DNA from: Adineta steineri
Lineage: Eukaryota > Rotifera > Eurotatoria > Adinetida > Adinetidae
Reading direction: 5' to 3'
Length of the DNA: 64,000 nucleotides
NCBI GenBank assembly: GCA_905250115.1
Contig: CAJNOI010000315.1
Span: forward strand, 16,763 to 80,762
Shown one piece after another: positions 50,458-62,196 of this stretch. Every line of letters begins with the position of its first letter. Positions within the stretch are counted from its first letter, which is position 1. Made by a program: the position numbers and the translations under genes. The notes beneath the pieces were generated by a model. The model saw nothing but the letters and a program-made list of their open reading frames with translations, was not told the DNA's origin and ran no database searches.

Positions 50458-50710
50458 GAACGATCTTTAAGGAGCAAGTGAATATAAACAAATCTAAGTA
50501 GAAAAGAATCGATTGATCTAGTATTTATTTTATAGAACTATCATTTTATAATGAATAATCAAAAAATATTCGATAGATTATTTTATATTATAATTAAATC
50601 TTCATGTAATATCTTTTTTTTATTCTTTTAACATATTTATTTATTTTGTTCATAAAAATGAGTCATTTCTATGTGATATAAATTTTTGAACTTATTTTCA
50701 TTTATTCGAA

Positions 50711-50758
50711 GATGTGCGTGTATGTGTGAAATGATTCAATACCGACATCTACACCCCA
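50711..50758. repeat. G-rich/C-rich inverted repeat, degenerate (H10)
   Basis: GATGTGCGTGTATGTGTG faces GACATCTACACCCC. It lies about 120 bp before the left edge of duplication copy 2. Confidence 0.5.
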
Positions 50759-50976
50759 TACTTTAGTCACCCATACCCTAGTTTTATTAACAAACTATGA
50801 TAGCGTAAGAATGCATTCTCTATGAACCACTTTGTTGAGATTTATAATTAATAAGAATACTACAAAGAAATGCACTTGACTAATAAATACATTTTATTTT
50901 AATTCAGTTATGATACTAATTTTATTTGTAGACTATTCATTGTGCTTGTCACTCGAAAATATTCTTTCATATAAAC

Positions 50977-53900
50977 ATGGCTACAGGTGCAAATGTTGAC
51001 CAACAGCAGTATGCACGTGTATCGGATATTGTTAAAGAACCACAAAAGATGCTCATGCCAATTCGAGGATATGAAAAAATGCCACTAGTGACATTGGAAG
51101 AAGCTGTTGCATCACTTATTTCGATTTTACCTGAAATTCAAGATTATGCTTATGTTGCGAAACAAAGATGTGAATCCGTACCTCCCAATGGTTTAACACA
51201 AGATGAATCAGCTTCAATCATGCTTTACTCAATGGAATGGAAACCACATGACGAATGTTTATATTTTGCCCTCAACGCAACTCTTCGCACTGAAGACAGG
51301 CGAAAACTAGAGCGATGGTTTTCATATTTGAAACTTATTCTCACAGCACTCGAAAAATTACCGTCCATACGACGCCATGTGTTTCGTGGAGTGAATTTAG
51401 ATCTATCTAATCAATATACTGAAGGAAAAACATTTGTCTGGTGGGGGTTTTCTTCATGTACAACATCGATAGGAGTACTCGAAAACGAACAATTTCTAGA
51501 CAAAACTGGTCAAAGAACACTTTTTACTATCGAATGTGATAGTGGCAAAGATATCAGTCGTCATTCGTATTATCAGTCGGAAAAAGAAGTTCTTCTTCTG
51601 GCTGCTCGACAATTTATTGTAGTAGGTTGTCTTCGACCAGCACCAGGCCTGCGCATGATTCAATTAAAAGAAACAAAGCCTCCAATTACTCTTTTACAAC
51701 CAGCTACAAAACAATCTGTGCAGACTAAATCAACATCGGGTAAGAGAAAAACTATTTGATCAGCTGAAATATAAAACTTTCAATACAGAACAATTTAGTA
51801 GAAAACTACTGACGAGTCACGAAGTTATGATTCTAGCTCATTTTTGAAAGAGTGAATTTTTATAAGATCTCTGGCTAAAAGCTACATATGCTAAAAATAT
51901 TTCACATAATTATGGCGTAGTTTATTCTATAGAGCATCACAATCTTAGAAATAAAATATAGACACTTGTGCACATATTTAATACGATTATTGTTGGTATG
52001 TTTTCTTTGTAAAGAAGTGTAAGGGAGTCCCTATAGTTCTGCGAAGAAATAAAAGGGAGCTCCTGAAAATGAATGTGGATATAGAAGAAACTTACATTCC
52101 ACACCCTCGACTAGAGATTTATTTTTCGATTACAAATAAATTAATAAATAAATCATTCTAAAATTTATGATACAGATCTCAAAACAATTAGATAAATAAC
52201 AAATATTTGATATTATTTTCATATTTTATTATTGAATCTGATCTATTGAAAATCTTAATCAGAAAAGAAATTAATTAAAAATTAGACTGGTACAATTTTA
52301 TTTTTAAAATAGATGATAAAACAAATATTTTAAAGATTGATGAAAATAAAATCTAACTCAACGGAATAATTTATAAATAATTCACTTTTTCTTTCAATTA
52401 AATATTAAAAAACAGATTAATCTAATATCTAAATTGATAATAATTATTATCTATTCATATCTTTCTTTTTTACAATAAAACATTTTAATATTTTACTTAT
52501 ATTTGAAAATTAAAATATCTCGGAAAAGAAGAAATCTATTAAATTGTGAAAAATCACCTCAAGGGATTTTGTTTTTGAAAATGAAATAAATTTTCTTCCG
52601 TAAATGAATATGATTTCGTATTTTATAGGTAGAAAAATATTTTCTCAACAGATAATAAATATTTTATAGAGAGAATTTTATGGTTTATATTCAAATGATA
52701 AAATATAAATAAATTCTCTCTTCATATCTTTATTGGAAAAATTTTAAATCATAAAATTGAATTTTCATTTGTTCCATTTTAAATTATTTCAAAAACTTAA
52801 AAACAAAAGTTCTGATATCCTAATTAAGTATTATTTATTTTTTCAAAACAAAAATATTATATTGATATTGTTTAGTATTTAAAAATATTTTTATATAAAT
52901 TAAAGTAAAATAAATTCATTGTATTTTCTTTTCATTAAGATTCTTATCAACCTAAGCATTCTACAGCTAGCACAGCGACTATATTAAAGAATCCAGTAAC
53001 ACCAAATGAAATATCAACTCAATCTCAAATAAAACAAAGTATGTTTCATTAAATAAAAATAGTTTTACTATCTTTCAAATTGAGATCGAACTTTTTCATA
53101 AACTATCCTTATTAACTAAGTAGCAATTTAAATTACTTTTTCAAATAATGTTATTCTTTAGACAAGAAAGAACCATTTCTCTTGAAATAATATTCATAAA
53201 ATTATTCATAATTTGGTTCTTTTCTATTTTTATCTCACTTAATATAACACTGAAAAGAGATCTCATCCATCGTTTTCGAATTATTTTTTTCATTGAGATA
53301 TTGAGAATATTATTAAATAAATCTTTAAAATGAAAATTCTTGTGACGAGTAACGAAGTTTTTCATTTAAAATATTTTTTATGAATTATTGATATGAGTAA
53401 GAACAAAATTTAACATCAAAGATTTTATCTTCTTATAAAAATAAATATTTATAGAATTGTTAATCAAATTAATCAGTTCGAATAATTTTGAAAAAAGAAA
53501 TTATGATTATAGTCAGAATTGAATATATTTCTTAAAAATTAAAATATTACTTTTATATTTTATAAAATCATAAAAATGATGTTTTTTTTAAAATCGCCAA
53601 TAAAATCTAAATAATACAGTGATCTATTTTGTTTTTGAGCCATAAAATAAAATTTATTTTACAAATAATATCGTCATTTCATCTTTAGAATTTATTCAAA
53701 ATATTTATCTATGTTAGTAAGAATAATTTTATTAAATATTTTCAATTCATTTTTTACTTCAAGTATTTATTCTAAAACGATCTTCTAAAGAAATACTTTT
53801 AAAAGCCATTTAGTTTTTTTAATAACTTATTTTTGTATAGATAAAAATGAGAAATTGAGAAAATGTGAATAAATAATTTTATTTCTTTTTTCAGATATTC

Positions 53901-55647
53901 AAATAAAAGAGAATTTTTTTCAAATAAATAATTTTTGTTTAAAATTAATCTCTTTTTGTAAAAATTAATTTTTTTTATTTAATTAAAAATAGATTTTTTT
54001 TGCTTTTTTAAATTATTAAGATGATCAAAACTCAATAAGAATTTTCTTTTCTTTTAATCAATCAGATTTCAAATATATCCTTCAATATTTTTATATTTTA
54101 AAATTATCAAAATTCTATCTGAAATATTTTACTTTTAATCTTTTTCAGATATTTGTGAGATTTCAATAAAATTAGTTCGAAATATTATTTCAACAGATTA
54201 ATCAATTAGCAACTTTTGATAAAAATATTATTTTTTTTATTTTTTATGAGATCTATTCTAATATTAAATTTATCTAAACAAATTTCTGAGAATAGATACA
54301 ATTTTTAGACTTTTTTTATTTGAAAAATCACTTTCAATATTTTAATGAAAAGACTATTTTGTTTTGGAATTGTTAAACAAATTTAAGTTAAGTTTAACTC
54401 TTTAGTTTAGAATGTTGAATTAAAAACATTTTTTAATTTATTAATCAAAAGGTAGTTTTTAATCGGTTTTATTAAAATCATTGAAATAAAATGATTTTCA
54501 TTTAAAAAAATATTTTTCTGAATTAAACTTTTATGAGAATCAAATAAACAATTTTCAATTGAAAAATCTGAATTAAACGAAGGAATTATTTGAACTTAGT
54601 TTTGTTGATTAAGAAGAAAATTTTATTTCACTAAAACAAGCTCAAATACAAGTTTTTCTTCTTACTTTTACCCTGTTTCTATTTGAAAATAATGAAATAG
54701 ATTGGAATAAAAAGAAAATCTGTTTTATTTTAGAACTAATTCAAACAAAAAAGAATAAATATCAACAATCTGCAATTACTGTTGCTGGAGGAAATGGACA
54801 AGGAAAGGAATTAAATCAACTCGATCATCCTTATGGGATCTGTATTGATAATGATAAATCGATTTATATTGCTGATTGTTGGAATAATCGTATTGTTAAA
54901 TGGAAATTGAATTCAAATACTGGTCAAATCATTGCAGGTGGAAATGGAAATGGAAATGGAAATCAAAATAATCAATTGGATCGGCCAACAAATATAATTT
55001 TTAATAAAAAAAATAATTCTTTTATTATTTCTGATTCTGGAAACAAACGAGTAATTCGATGTTTTGAGCAAAATCAAGCAAATCAGCAAATTATTATTTC
55101 AAATATTGATTGTTCTCGTCTGACAATCGATAGAAATGGATTTATTTATGTTTCTGATTATAAGAATCATGAAGTAAGACGATGTAGAGAAGGAGATACA
55201 AAAGGTGAATTAGTTGCAGGTAGAAATGGTCAAGGAAATCATCTTAATCAACTCAATGGACCTACTTTTATCTTTATTGATGATGATTATTCTCTTTATA
55301 TATCAGATCGTGAGAACCATCGTGTAATGAAATGGAAAAAAGATGCAAAAGAAGGAACTATTGTTGCTGGTGGAAATGGTGAAGGAAATAGTCTCAAACA
55401 ATTGTCTTATCCTCAAGGAGTGATTGTTGATCATTTGGGCCAAATCTATGTGGCAGATTCTTGGAATGCACGAGTAATGCGTTGGTGTGAAGGAGATGCA
55501 GAAGGTGAAATTGTCGTTGGTAGAAATGGTGAAGGAAATCAACCAAATCAATTAAATGGTCCCGCAGGTTTATCATTTGATAATGAAGAAAATCTTTATG
55601 TTGTTGATTGGGGAAATCAACGAATCCAAAAATATGAAAAACTTTGA
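50977..55647 (+). CDS. ADP-ribosyltransferase-NHL propeller fusion (copy 2)
   Basis: Three exons with matching phase-1 junctions: 50977-51739 (ART, 763 nt), 52940-53038 (99-nt linker exon, DSYQPKHSTASTATILKNPV...) and 54734-55647 (NHL, 914 nt), giving 591 aa. ART signature: Arg in RRHVFRGVNLDL, WWGFSSCTTS, QSEKEVLLLAARQF. The linker is Ser/Thr/Pro/Gln-rich and probably flexible. The propeller repeats read, for example, NQLDRPTNIIFNKKNNSFIISDSGNKRVIRC, ending RIQKYEKL TGA. No signal peptide or membrane segment, so probably cytosolic. The start ATG follows an acceptor-like TTTTATTTGTAG by about 50 bp, as in copy 1. The fusion is inferred from three successive phase matches without transcript data; the alternative is a stand-alone ART of 260 aa. 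Confidence 0.75.
51740..54733 (+). other. two long AT-rich introns of ART-NHL copy 2
   Basis: Introns 51740-52939 and 53039-54733 flank the 99-nt linker exon. Both are extremely AT-rich and mostly collinear with the single intron of copy 1. A pair of overlapping ORFs at 53141-53365 lies within the segment absent from copy 1 and shows no domain. Confidence 0.55.
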
Positions 55648-56050
55648 AATTAACAATCTTTTTAATTTAATCTGATAAAACTTCGATTTTTATTTTTGAA
55701 AACAATCAAAAATGAATTAATAAAATTCCTTCCAATAAAATAAATCAATTTGTTTTTCGTTTTTAGAAAAAAAGTAACCAAATATTTGTTAATTCTAATG
55801 TTAAATTATAAAAACCAAAATGAATAAAATAATTCAGATAGAATTTTTTTGGAATAAATTAAATTAAAAGAATTGGAAAGAAACTCGAATTAGAAAAGGT
55901 TTAATTTTTATAGAAAGCTCAAATAAAATATTTTTTAAATTCAAGAAAACATTTAAATTAGTAAAAAAATCTTCGAAATAAAAATTCTATTAGATTTCTT
56001 TTTGTGATTTAATGATTTATTGAGAGTAAGGGAAGAGATAAGAAAAAAGA

Positions 56051-56110
56051 TGGGTGTGAGTGTGGACGATTGTGTGAATATCAATTTAACTATGAAAGCC
56101 ACACCCACAC
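56051..56110. repeat. G-rich/C-rich hairpin (H11)
   Basis: TGGGTGTGAGTGTGGA faces GCCACACCCACAC; it is the copy-2 counterpart of H4. Right after it the sequence switches to dispersed repeat A. Confidence 0.7.
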
Positions 56111-56149
56111 AGCTCTTGACGAGTTCTATCTACTCTAAAAAAGTGTTAT

Positions 56150-56612
56150 TGGTAATATGAAAAACAAGCAAATATCGCACTGACACGTTGTCAACATATA
56201 TGAGTTTTCTATAGTTTACCGACTCTGTTATATAGAGGAAATCTTGTCTACAACGTATTTACCCCTATAATTTAGTGTCATCTTGTAGCTCATGAAATTC
56301 TCTATTGAATGCTATATAATAAGTGGAATTTTATTTAACTCTGACAGAAAAATTGCTTACGACAACGGCATTATATTATTTTTCTCAAAGAAAAAAATAT
56401 AGGAAAATCATAGAATAATATCGGTATTTTTGCAATAACTCAGAAATGGCCCGGCCAATTTTGCTCATCTTCGAACTCGACCGAGACCTTGACGAGATAG
56501 TTCTGTGCACAAAATTTCAGCTGAATCGGTTTATTCTTTCAAACGTTATCGTGTATACGGTCAGACGGACACACTGACCGATTCTAGTAGTGTACTCACT
56601 TTTTGAGTAACC
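56150..56612. repeat. dispersed repeat, copy A
   Basis: 56435-56609 aligns with 59401-59582 in the same orientation: ATAACTCAG, CTCATCTTCGAACTCGACCG, AAATTTCAGCT, then ACACTGACC and ATTCTAGTAGTGTACTCACT. Weaker similarity extends upstream (ATATATGAGTTTT..., about 56197). Both copies end in the hairpin GTACTCA-CTTTT-TGAGTA. This may be one end of a larger transposon. Confidence 0.7.
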
Positions 56613-56959
56613 AAATTACAATCAAATAATATCCCCGATTTAGTTCATTGAAATATTGTTACTATGTGATTCTGAATAAGAATAATTCGTATTGTGAGGT
56701 ATGTCACATTCGTCTATATTCGATTAGTATATTAAATTTTAATGAATAATGAAAATGTGTGACTCTAGTCACGTACTTCATCGACTTCTATCTTATAAGT
56801 TGAAGAAAGAAAAAAAAAGATTATTTTCATTAATCACTCATTTGCCATATAAGTAATACTTTAGCTTTTTAAAGTGAATGTTGCTCAAAATAGAATTCTA
56901 AAATAGATGATAGTATTTGCTAATAATCTTAGTTAGTAGCGTCGTTTGCTCACACTATT

Positions 56960-57841
56960 CGGCTTGTCCAAACGTAACGCTGTTACGTTTTTGACACATT
57001 CTTCTTTGATTATCTCGGAAAGTGTAATAGCTAGTACGTTCGCTCAAACGCCATTCGATGCAGATTATCGGACTCTACTTATTCTATAAAAAAGATATTT
57101 TTTTGCTGAAGCCTCGGATATCTATAAGGATTACATTGTCGCGTAACACTGTTACATAAAAAGACCCTTCTTCTTCAGTACCATCAAGAAAACTCTGATT
57201 TCTGGCGATATATTTTGTTCAAAATAAATGCTCTTAGAACTACGTTTGTAGAGCTTTGAACGAGCTTTCTAAAACCAAAAAAAAAATTTCTTTTAGCTAT
57301 TTTTATTTGTGTGAAAAATACAAAAAACAAACGTAACACTGTTACGTTTTTCGTAACGCTGTTACACACTTTTTTGTGAGCCATTTTTGAGGTAGTTAAT
57401 ATCGTCCGAATGGTTTGAATTTTTTAACGGTTACTCATTACTGTGTAGATAAACGTCTACTAAAGAATTACATTAATTCCTCCATGAGGGAGCTCAAAAA
57501 CTGGACAGGAAGTTGGGGAGGGTATTGGAGGTTAAAAACTGTTACCAGCTACTAAACTCAAAACTAAATAGGCCATTTTGTAGAGAATTCAATTCTGCAT
57601 TGAAGGATACGTCTCTCGAAAATTTTTAGAAAACTTTCTTGGGGCGAAAACTCGAAATACGAGTTTTCAAAAGTTTAAAACCCAGTTTTTGATAATAAAA
57701 TCTGAATTTTTTATAAAATGAATCTCAGATTCGTAATCAGCGTTAAAAACGGCGTCTAATAGCTTGTTCAAATCTGTTCAACTCGAAAAACAAAATTTTA
57801 AAAACTTGATCGGTGAAGTGTCGCGTTACGTGGACAAGCCG
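56960..57841. mobile_element. non-autonomous TIR element, 882 bp, with TATT target duplication
   Basis: The left terminus CGGCTTGTCCAAACGTAACGC (56960-56980, 21 nt) is the inverse of the right terminus GCGTTACGTGGACAAGCCG (57823-57841), apart from two missing bases. TATT stands directly outside both ends, a possible 4-bp target duplication. Inside, near the left end, are four copies of the near-palindrome CGTAACRCTGTTAC: 56973, 57142, 57332 and 57352. There is no transposase-sized ORF; it is probably a MITE-like derivative of unknown superfamily. Confidence 0.65.
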
Positions 57842-58532
57842 TATTACAGTAATAGCTTTAGAATTGGTAGGTTAATATTTTGATATGAATTTGACCGGAT
57901 AATTTTATAATTTTCAAATTAAAAAGATTATTTATTTAAATAAGTAACAAAAAAAGTAAATTACAAACAAAAAACAAAACAAGAACAAAAAATAACAAGA
58001 TTATAATGGAAAGAATTAAGAAGAGATATAGAAAGAGGGGAATGGAAAGAATTAAGGAAAAAAATTTAAAAAGTGCCTATTGAAAGGCTCAGTTCCATCA
58101 CATCATGCGTGAATGTTTGTGTTGTTTTGGTTTTTTTTTAACTTTTTTAAATTTTTTTGTTTTTTTTTGTATTTTGTATTGGATAAGGGATGTGATATAA
58201 ACGTTCTAAGTAGATGACTGGTTAGGGATAAGTTTCGATGGGTTAGGGTGCATGGTATGGATACTCTGGTGACAATGAACGTAGTGGAGATGTTGATGGT
58301 GCTATTGGACGTGATGAAAGTATTGATGGTGAGAATAGACGTGATGGAGGTGTTGAAGATGATGATAAAAATGAGAAGAAAGCTGAGACTGACGATGGAG
58401 ATAAAGGTGGAGGTGTTGAAGCGATTGCATGTTCATAGATATATTTGTGAGTAATGATGAAAAGAAGATAATAAACAGATAATGGCCATATCTCTCACAT
58501 AAAGACCATTGTATCAACAGTCAATAGAGAAG

Positions 58533-58550
58533 GGTGTGGGTGGGCGTGTT
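58533..58550. repeat. single G-rich arm
   Basis: GGGTGTGGGTGGGCGTG without a C-rich partner within 100 bp; a solitary or broken member of the hairpin family. Confidence 0.6.
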
Positions 58551-58789
58551 TATATATATATAATAAGGTTCAAAGCATCATACGACGCGTTTTGTCCTTG
58601 CTTAAGGGACTCGTCAGGTATATTTTGAATCTACAAGTACATTAATTAGTAAAATCAATCAAACTTCAATCTCTATAATAGTCTATCGAATAAATGCGTA
58701 ACCTCGGATTTTATCCGAGAGTTATGTGTACGGCAAAAAGTGAAAATAGACATTGACCTTGTTTTTTTTGATTCTTAGTCAACAATAAA

Positions 58790-59582
58790 AAGTTCTAACG
58801 GCACTGCCAATATATGTGAGTTTTTCATAGTTTTCTGACAGTGTAATGTCGGGGAAACCTCAAACGCACAATTTTTACCTCCTGTCATTATTTAGAGCTC
58901 TTGACAAATTCTATCTATTCCAAAAAACACTAAATAAGAGGAGTTATGTTTAAATGAACTTGTGTTTGTATCTAGGAGGATTACGATTGTAAGTAACCTC
59001 ATGAATCTATAAGAGATATATAATAGATACAGACGTCAGTATTTTCATAATAGCTCATCAACATTAATAGCTATCGAGTTCGAGTTTTTACTTTTTGATA
59101 GTCCTTTTGACTAGCTACAAAACCGGGTATTTAGAAAACCTCAAAATTACTAGTAATCTGAGATATATCTAGACAACTTGGTCTCTGCATACAGTTTTTG
59201 TGCATTTGAGACCTTTTTCAGGCGATTTTTTGTTAGAAAGTTAGGATTTGGTTCAAAACAGATGTCAGATTCTGAATCAGCGTTAAAAACTGACTCGATT
59301 TATATATGTTGTGAATAGTTTTGAGAATAATATTTTTTTTGAAAAATAATCCCTGTACTCCCCCTCAGGAATGATCTGATCAATAATGAGAATTTCTTTT
59401 ATAACTCAGCTATGGTGGAACCGGGTTGGGCTCATCTTCGAACTCGACCGAGATATCAATGAGACTAAACTCTGTAGAAAATTTCAGCTCAGTCTGATTC
59501 TCCTTTCGAAATTTATCGGGTAAACGGCCGGACGGCCGGACACACTGACCTATTCTAGTAGTGTACTCACTTTTTGAGTACA
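58790..59582. repeat. dispersed repeat, copy B
   Basis: The direct-orientation partner of copy A, with extra internal sequence. It also shares CAGATTCTGAATCAGCGTTA with 57728-57748 inside the TIR element, which suggests nested or related elements. It ends GTGTACTCACTTTTTGAGTA, an 8-bp stem hairpin. Confidence 0.65.
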
Positions 59583-62159
59583 CAAAAAATGATTGAAAGT
59601 TGAATGATGTACAATAAGATTATCGGTCTTGCTAGAAAACATAGAAAAGGAAAACATTGAAGTGATTGATCAGTTTTTTACGCATGTTACGTAGTATATT
59701 TATTAGATTGTAAGAAAAAAGATGAGAGAAAATTTATAATTTAATAAAATCTTATTTTTTTTTCTTTCCAATTAACAATGAGAAGCATATCAATAACTCC
59801 TTCGCGTTAATTTCCCTCTTGGAAAATCTGTTACATAGAGTATCAAATCGCGCCTGAAAAGCTATTGCTTTTGTTGATTGTTTTGGTGCAGATGCACCAG
59901 CAACAATTTGAAGTGAGATATGCTCAAAACGAATATGTTCACTTTGTATCAATTTAAGTTTGTTGCCATTTAAATTATATGTATATTTATAATATGAGAA
60001 AATGTTCTTTGTTGAATGAAAACTAGTATATGCTGGTTACAGGAGTGACCAATAAAAACGAAAACAATTAAATTTTTTGTACTGTAGTCTTTTAAAGTTT
60101 CTACGTTTTCCTCTTTTGTTTTTTTTTCTAAAATTTTCTCTTTTTATGTTTTCCTTTTCTACGTTTTCCTACAACCCCAGATTATCTCCATCATAGCAAA
60201 ATGATGAACAGATTTGATTTTATGATAAATTTATTATCAAAGAGATAGAAATGATTGTTATTGAATAAGATTTTTATTTTAAAAAGAATTAGAAGATTAT
60301 TATACACTTTAAGTAAAGAAAATGTCGTTGAAATGAAATAAAAATTGTGTTCCTATGATCAAATTGTGATATGTCAGTGTGTGTTTAATAAAATGAAAAT
60401 AAATGATAATTGAATATGAATTTGATTGAGAATTAAATGAGGTTATTATAATTTTCATTTAACATATATTTCAAGAGATTTTATTCTTTTAATTCAAAAG
60501 GATTGATTTGTTAGAGTTTATCTCTTCGACATTATTAAACTAGAATAAACAAAAAACTCCTTTTTAATAATATTCATTCGTTTTCTACGAAAATTTGTGA
60601 AGTAAAATAAAATACAATCTTTAACTATCTTCAATGTCATTTCTTTCACTCTCAGTTTATTCCGACTGAATCGATACAGAAGAGATTATTCTTCATTTTT
60701 GTTGTAAGCAATAATTAAATCTTACTGAATCATCTTTATTAAGAAGTAACATTTCACCTTTCAAATCATAATTCTATAATAACAAAAATTTTCATTCTAA
60801 TTTTCAATTGTTTTTTTCTATTTATCTTTTTGATGATCTTTAAAAACAATTCTAAACATATTTTCTATGACAAATATTTATTTTGAATTGATTTTCTTCG
60901 TAAAGTTACATCATCGATTAATTAATATTAAAACTTATCTTCACGAATTTTTATTTGCCTTTTCTCTCTACAGGAAATTGGTTATTAAATTACCTTTCTA
61001 AGCATTTTGTTACAAAATAATTCAATTTATTTCATTTACAAATAAAATTTGAGTTCTAATTTAAAATGAAGCATAAAATTGATGTTTAAAAAGTAAAAAC
61101 AAATTAATAATTGAATGAATAACTTTGACGATATTGTTTTTGATTTGATGTTAATTAAACTTAGACAGAAATATTTTACATGATGCACCAATCTATTATA
61201 ATCATATTAAGATCATTGAATATCTCCGTGAAAAAGTTTTTCTGTTTGTCGACAAGAGAATTGTGGATAAAAGATCTTTTCCTTTGTTTAGCCGTTATGA
61301 ATCAAAGACAAATCGTAGAATTGACTAGAGTCAAATTTCAAGAGTCTCTTTTCCATGACATTCCAATCGTCAAGGGAACTTCGATTGGTACAAATAAAAA
61401 TGTAGTAGGCGTTGAAGGTGATATTTTGATATTGTTATTTTGTATCTTATACCTTGTCTTATATTTACTCAGATAAGTTTTTTCAAAATAGTTCTTTTTG
61501 TAAAGTTAAGTGTTGATCTTTATGATTAGAGGATGAGATAAAATATAAACATATTTTCATCTTTGAACCGTACTTTCCTGTGCTATAAAAAAAAGATTTT
61601 TAGAATTCTCATCATATATTTGGAATGAGCATAACGTCTGGTTTTTCTAAATTTGTAAAGTTGAACAAAAGAATGGAAAGAAAATGATCGATAGAGAGAA
61701 TAAGTATGAATTTGTGAATTAATCATTTTTAATAATTAGTTTCAGTTGTTTATCTGATCTGGAAAAGTGTAGGATGAAGAGATTGTTTTAGAGTTGTAAA
61801 ATATATTAATGAAAATTATATTTGTATATAAAGATTGAATAATTGATAGAATACTTTTACATTTATCTAAATACATTTTTCATGATTGAAAACAATTAAA
61901 ATAATGTTAATTTTATAATAATAAATTGTTTAATTATTGATTGAAATGAAAGAATATGATTATTTTATAGATAATTAAACACAAGAAAAATAATTTGAGT
62001 AGGAAAGAGATCGAATCATGTTGATAATTCGATATTTGTCATAGCTATTTTCAAAGTTTATTTTAATAAAAAAAAACTAAATGTCGTTTATGGACATAAT
62101 AACAGTAAAGTTGTTATGTTAACTGATGTATAGATACAAAGATTTGTAACTTTGACTAA

Positions 62160-62196
62160 ATATTATCATATATATATATATATATATATATATTTA
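62160..62196. repeat. (TA)n microsatellite
   Basis: About 15 TA units at 62167-62194 within AT-rich DNA. Confidence 0.8.

Larger units (their letters stand above)
48156..50976. other. intergenic region with three weaker hairpins
   Basis: About 2.8 kb. The first 420 bp match the 3' flanks of the other NHL exons and stop matching near 48565. Weaker G-rich/C-rich inverted repeats lie at 49361-49425, 50393-50457 and 50711-50758. From 50878 the sequence is the left part of duplication copy 2. A small minus-strand ORF at 49347-49565 overlaps a hairpin and is not convincing. Confidence 0.5.
50878..56110 (+). repeat. segmental duplication, copy 2 (ART-NHL gene and flanks)
   Basis: Collinear with 28594-33345. 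The ART coding exons differ at roughly 20 of 254 residues; introns and flanks are also alignable. Copy 2 keeps a 490-bp block with a 99-nt exon that copy 1 lacks. Homology ends at the C-rich arm of the hairpin (about 56110). Confidence 0.85.

Noticed and set aside
54907..55647. Reading the NHL ORF as starting at a Met near 54907
   Set aside because: Propeller sequence continues in frame upstream to the splice acceptor at 54733, so that start is only an artefact of ORF calling.
58246..58437. Asp/Gly/Glu-rich open frame (DGAIGRDESIDGENRRDGG)
   Set aside because: No ATG, product of a GATG/GGTG simple-sequence stretch; the other frame gives a Met/Val-rich peptide of the same kind.
59752..59952. 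Minus-strand ORF of 66 aa with fairly normal composition (LQIVAGASAPKQSTKAIAF)
   Set aside because: No recognisable family or neighbouring exons; possibly an old coding relic but not supportable.
61180..61476. 98-aa ORF in the gene-poor region
   Set aside because: No domain, no repeat of the sequence elsewhere in the window, hydrophobic tail from AT-rich DNA; could be chance.
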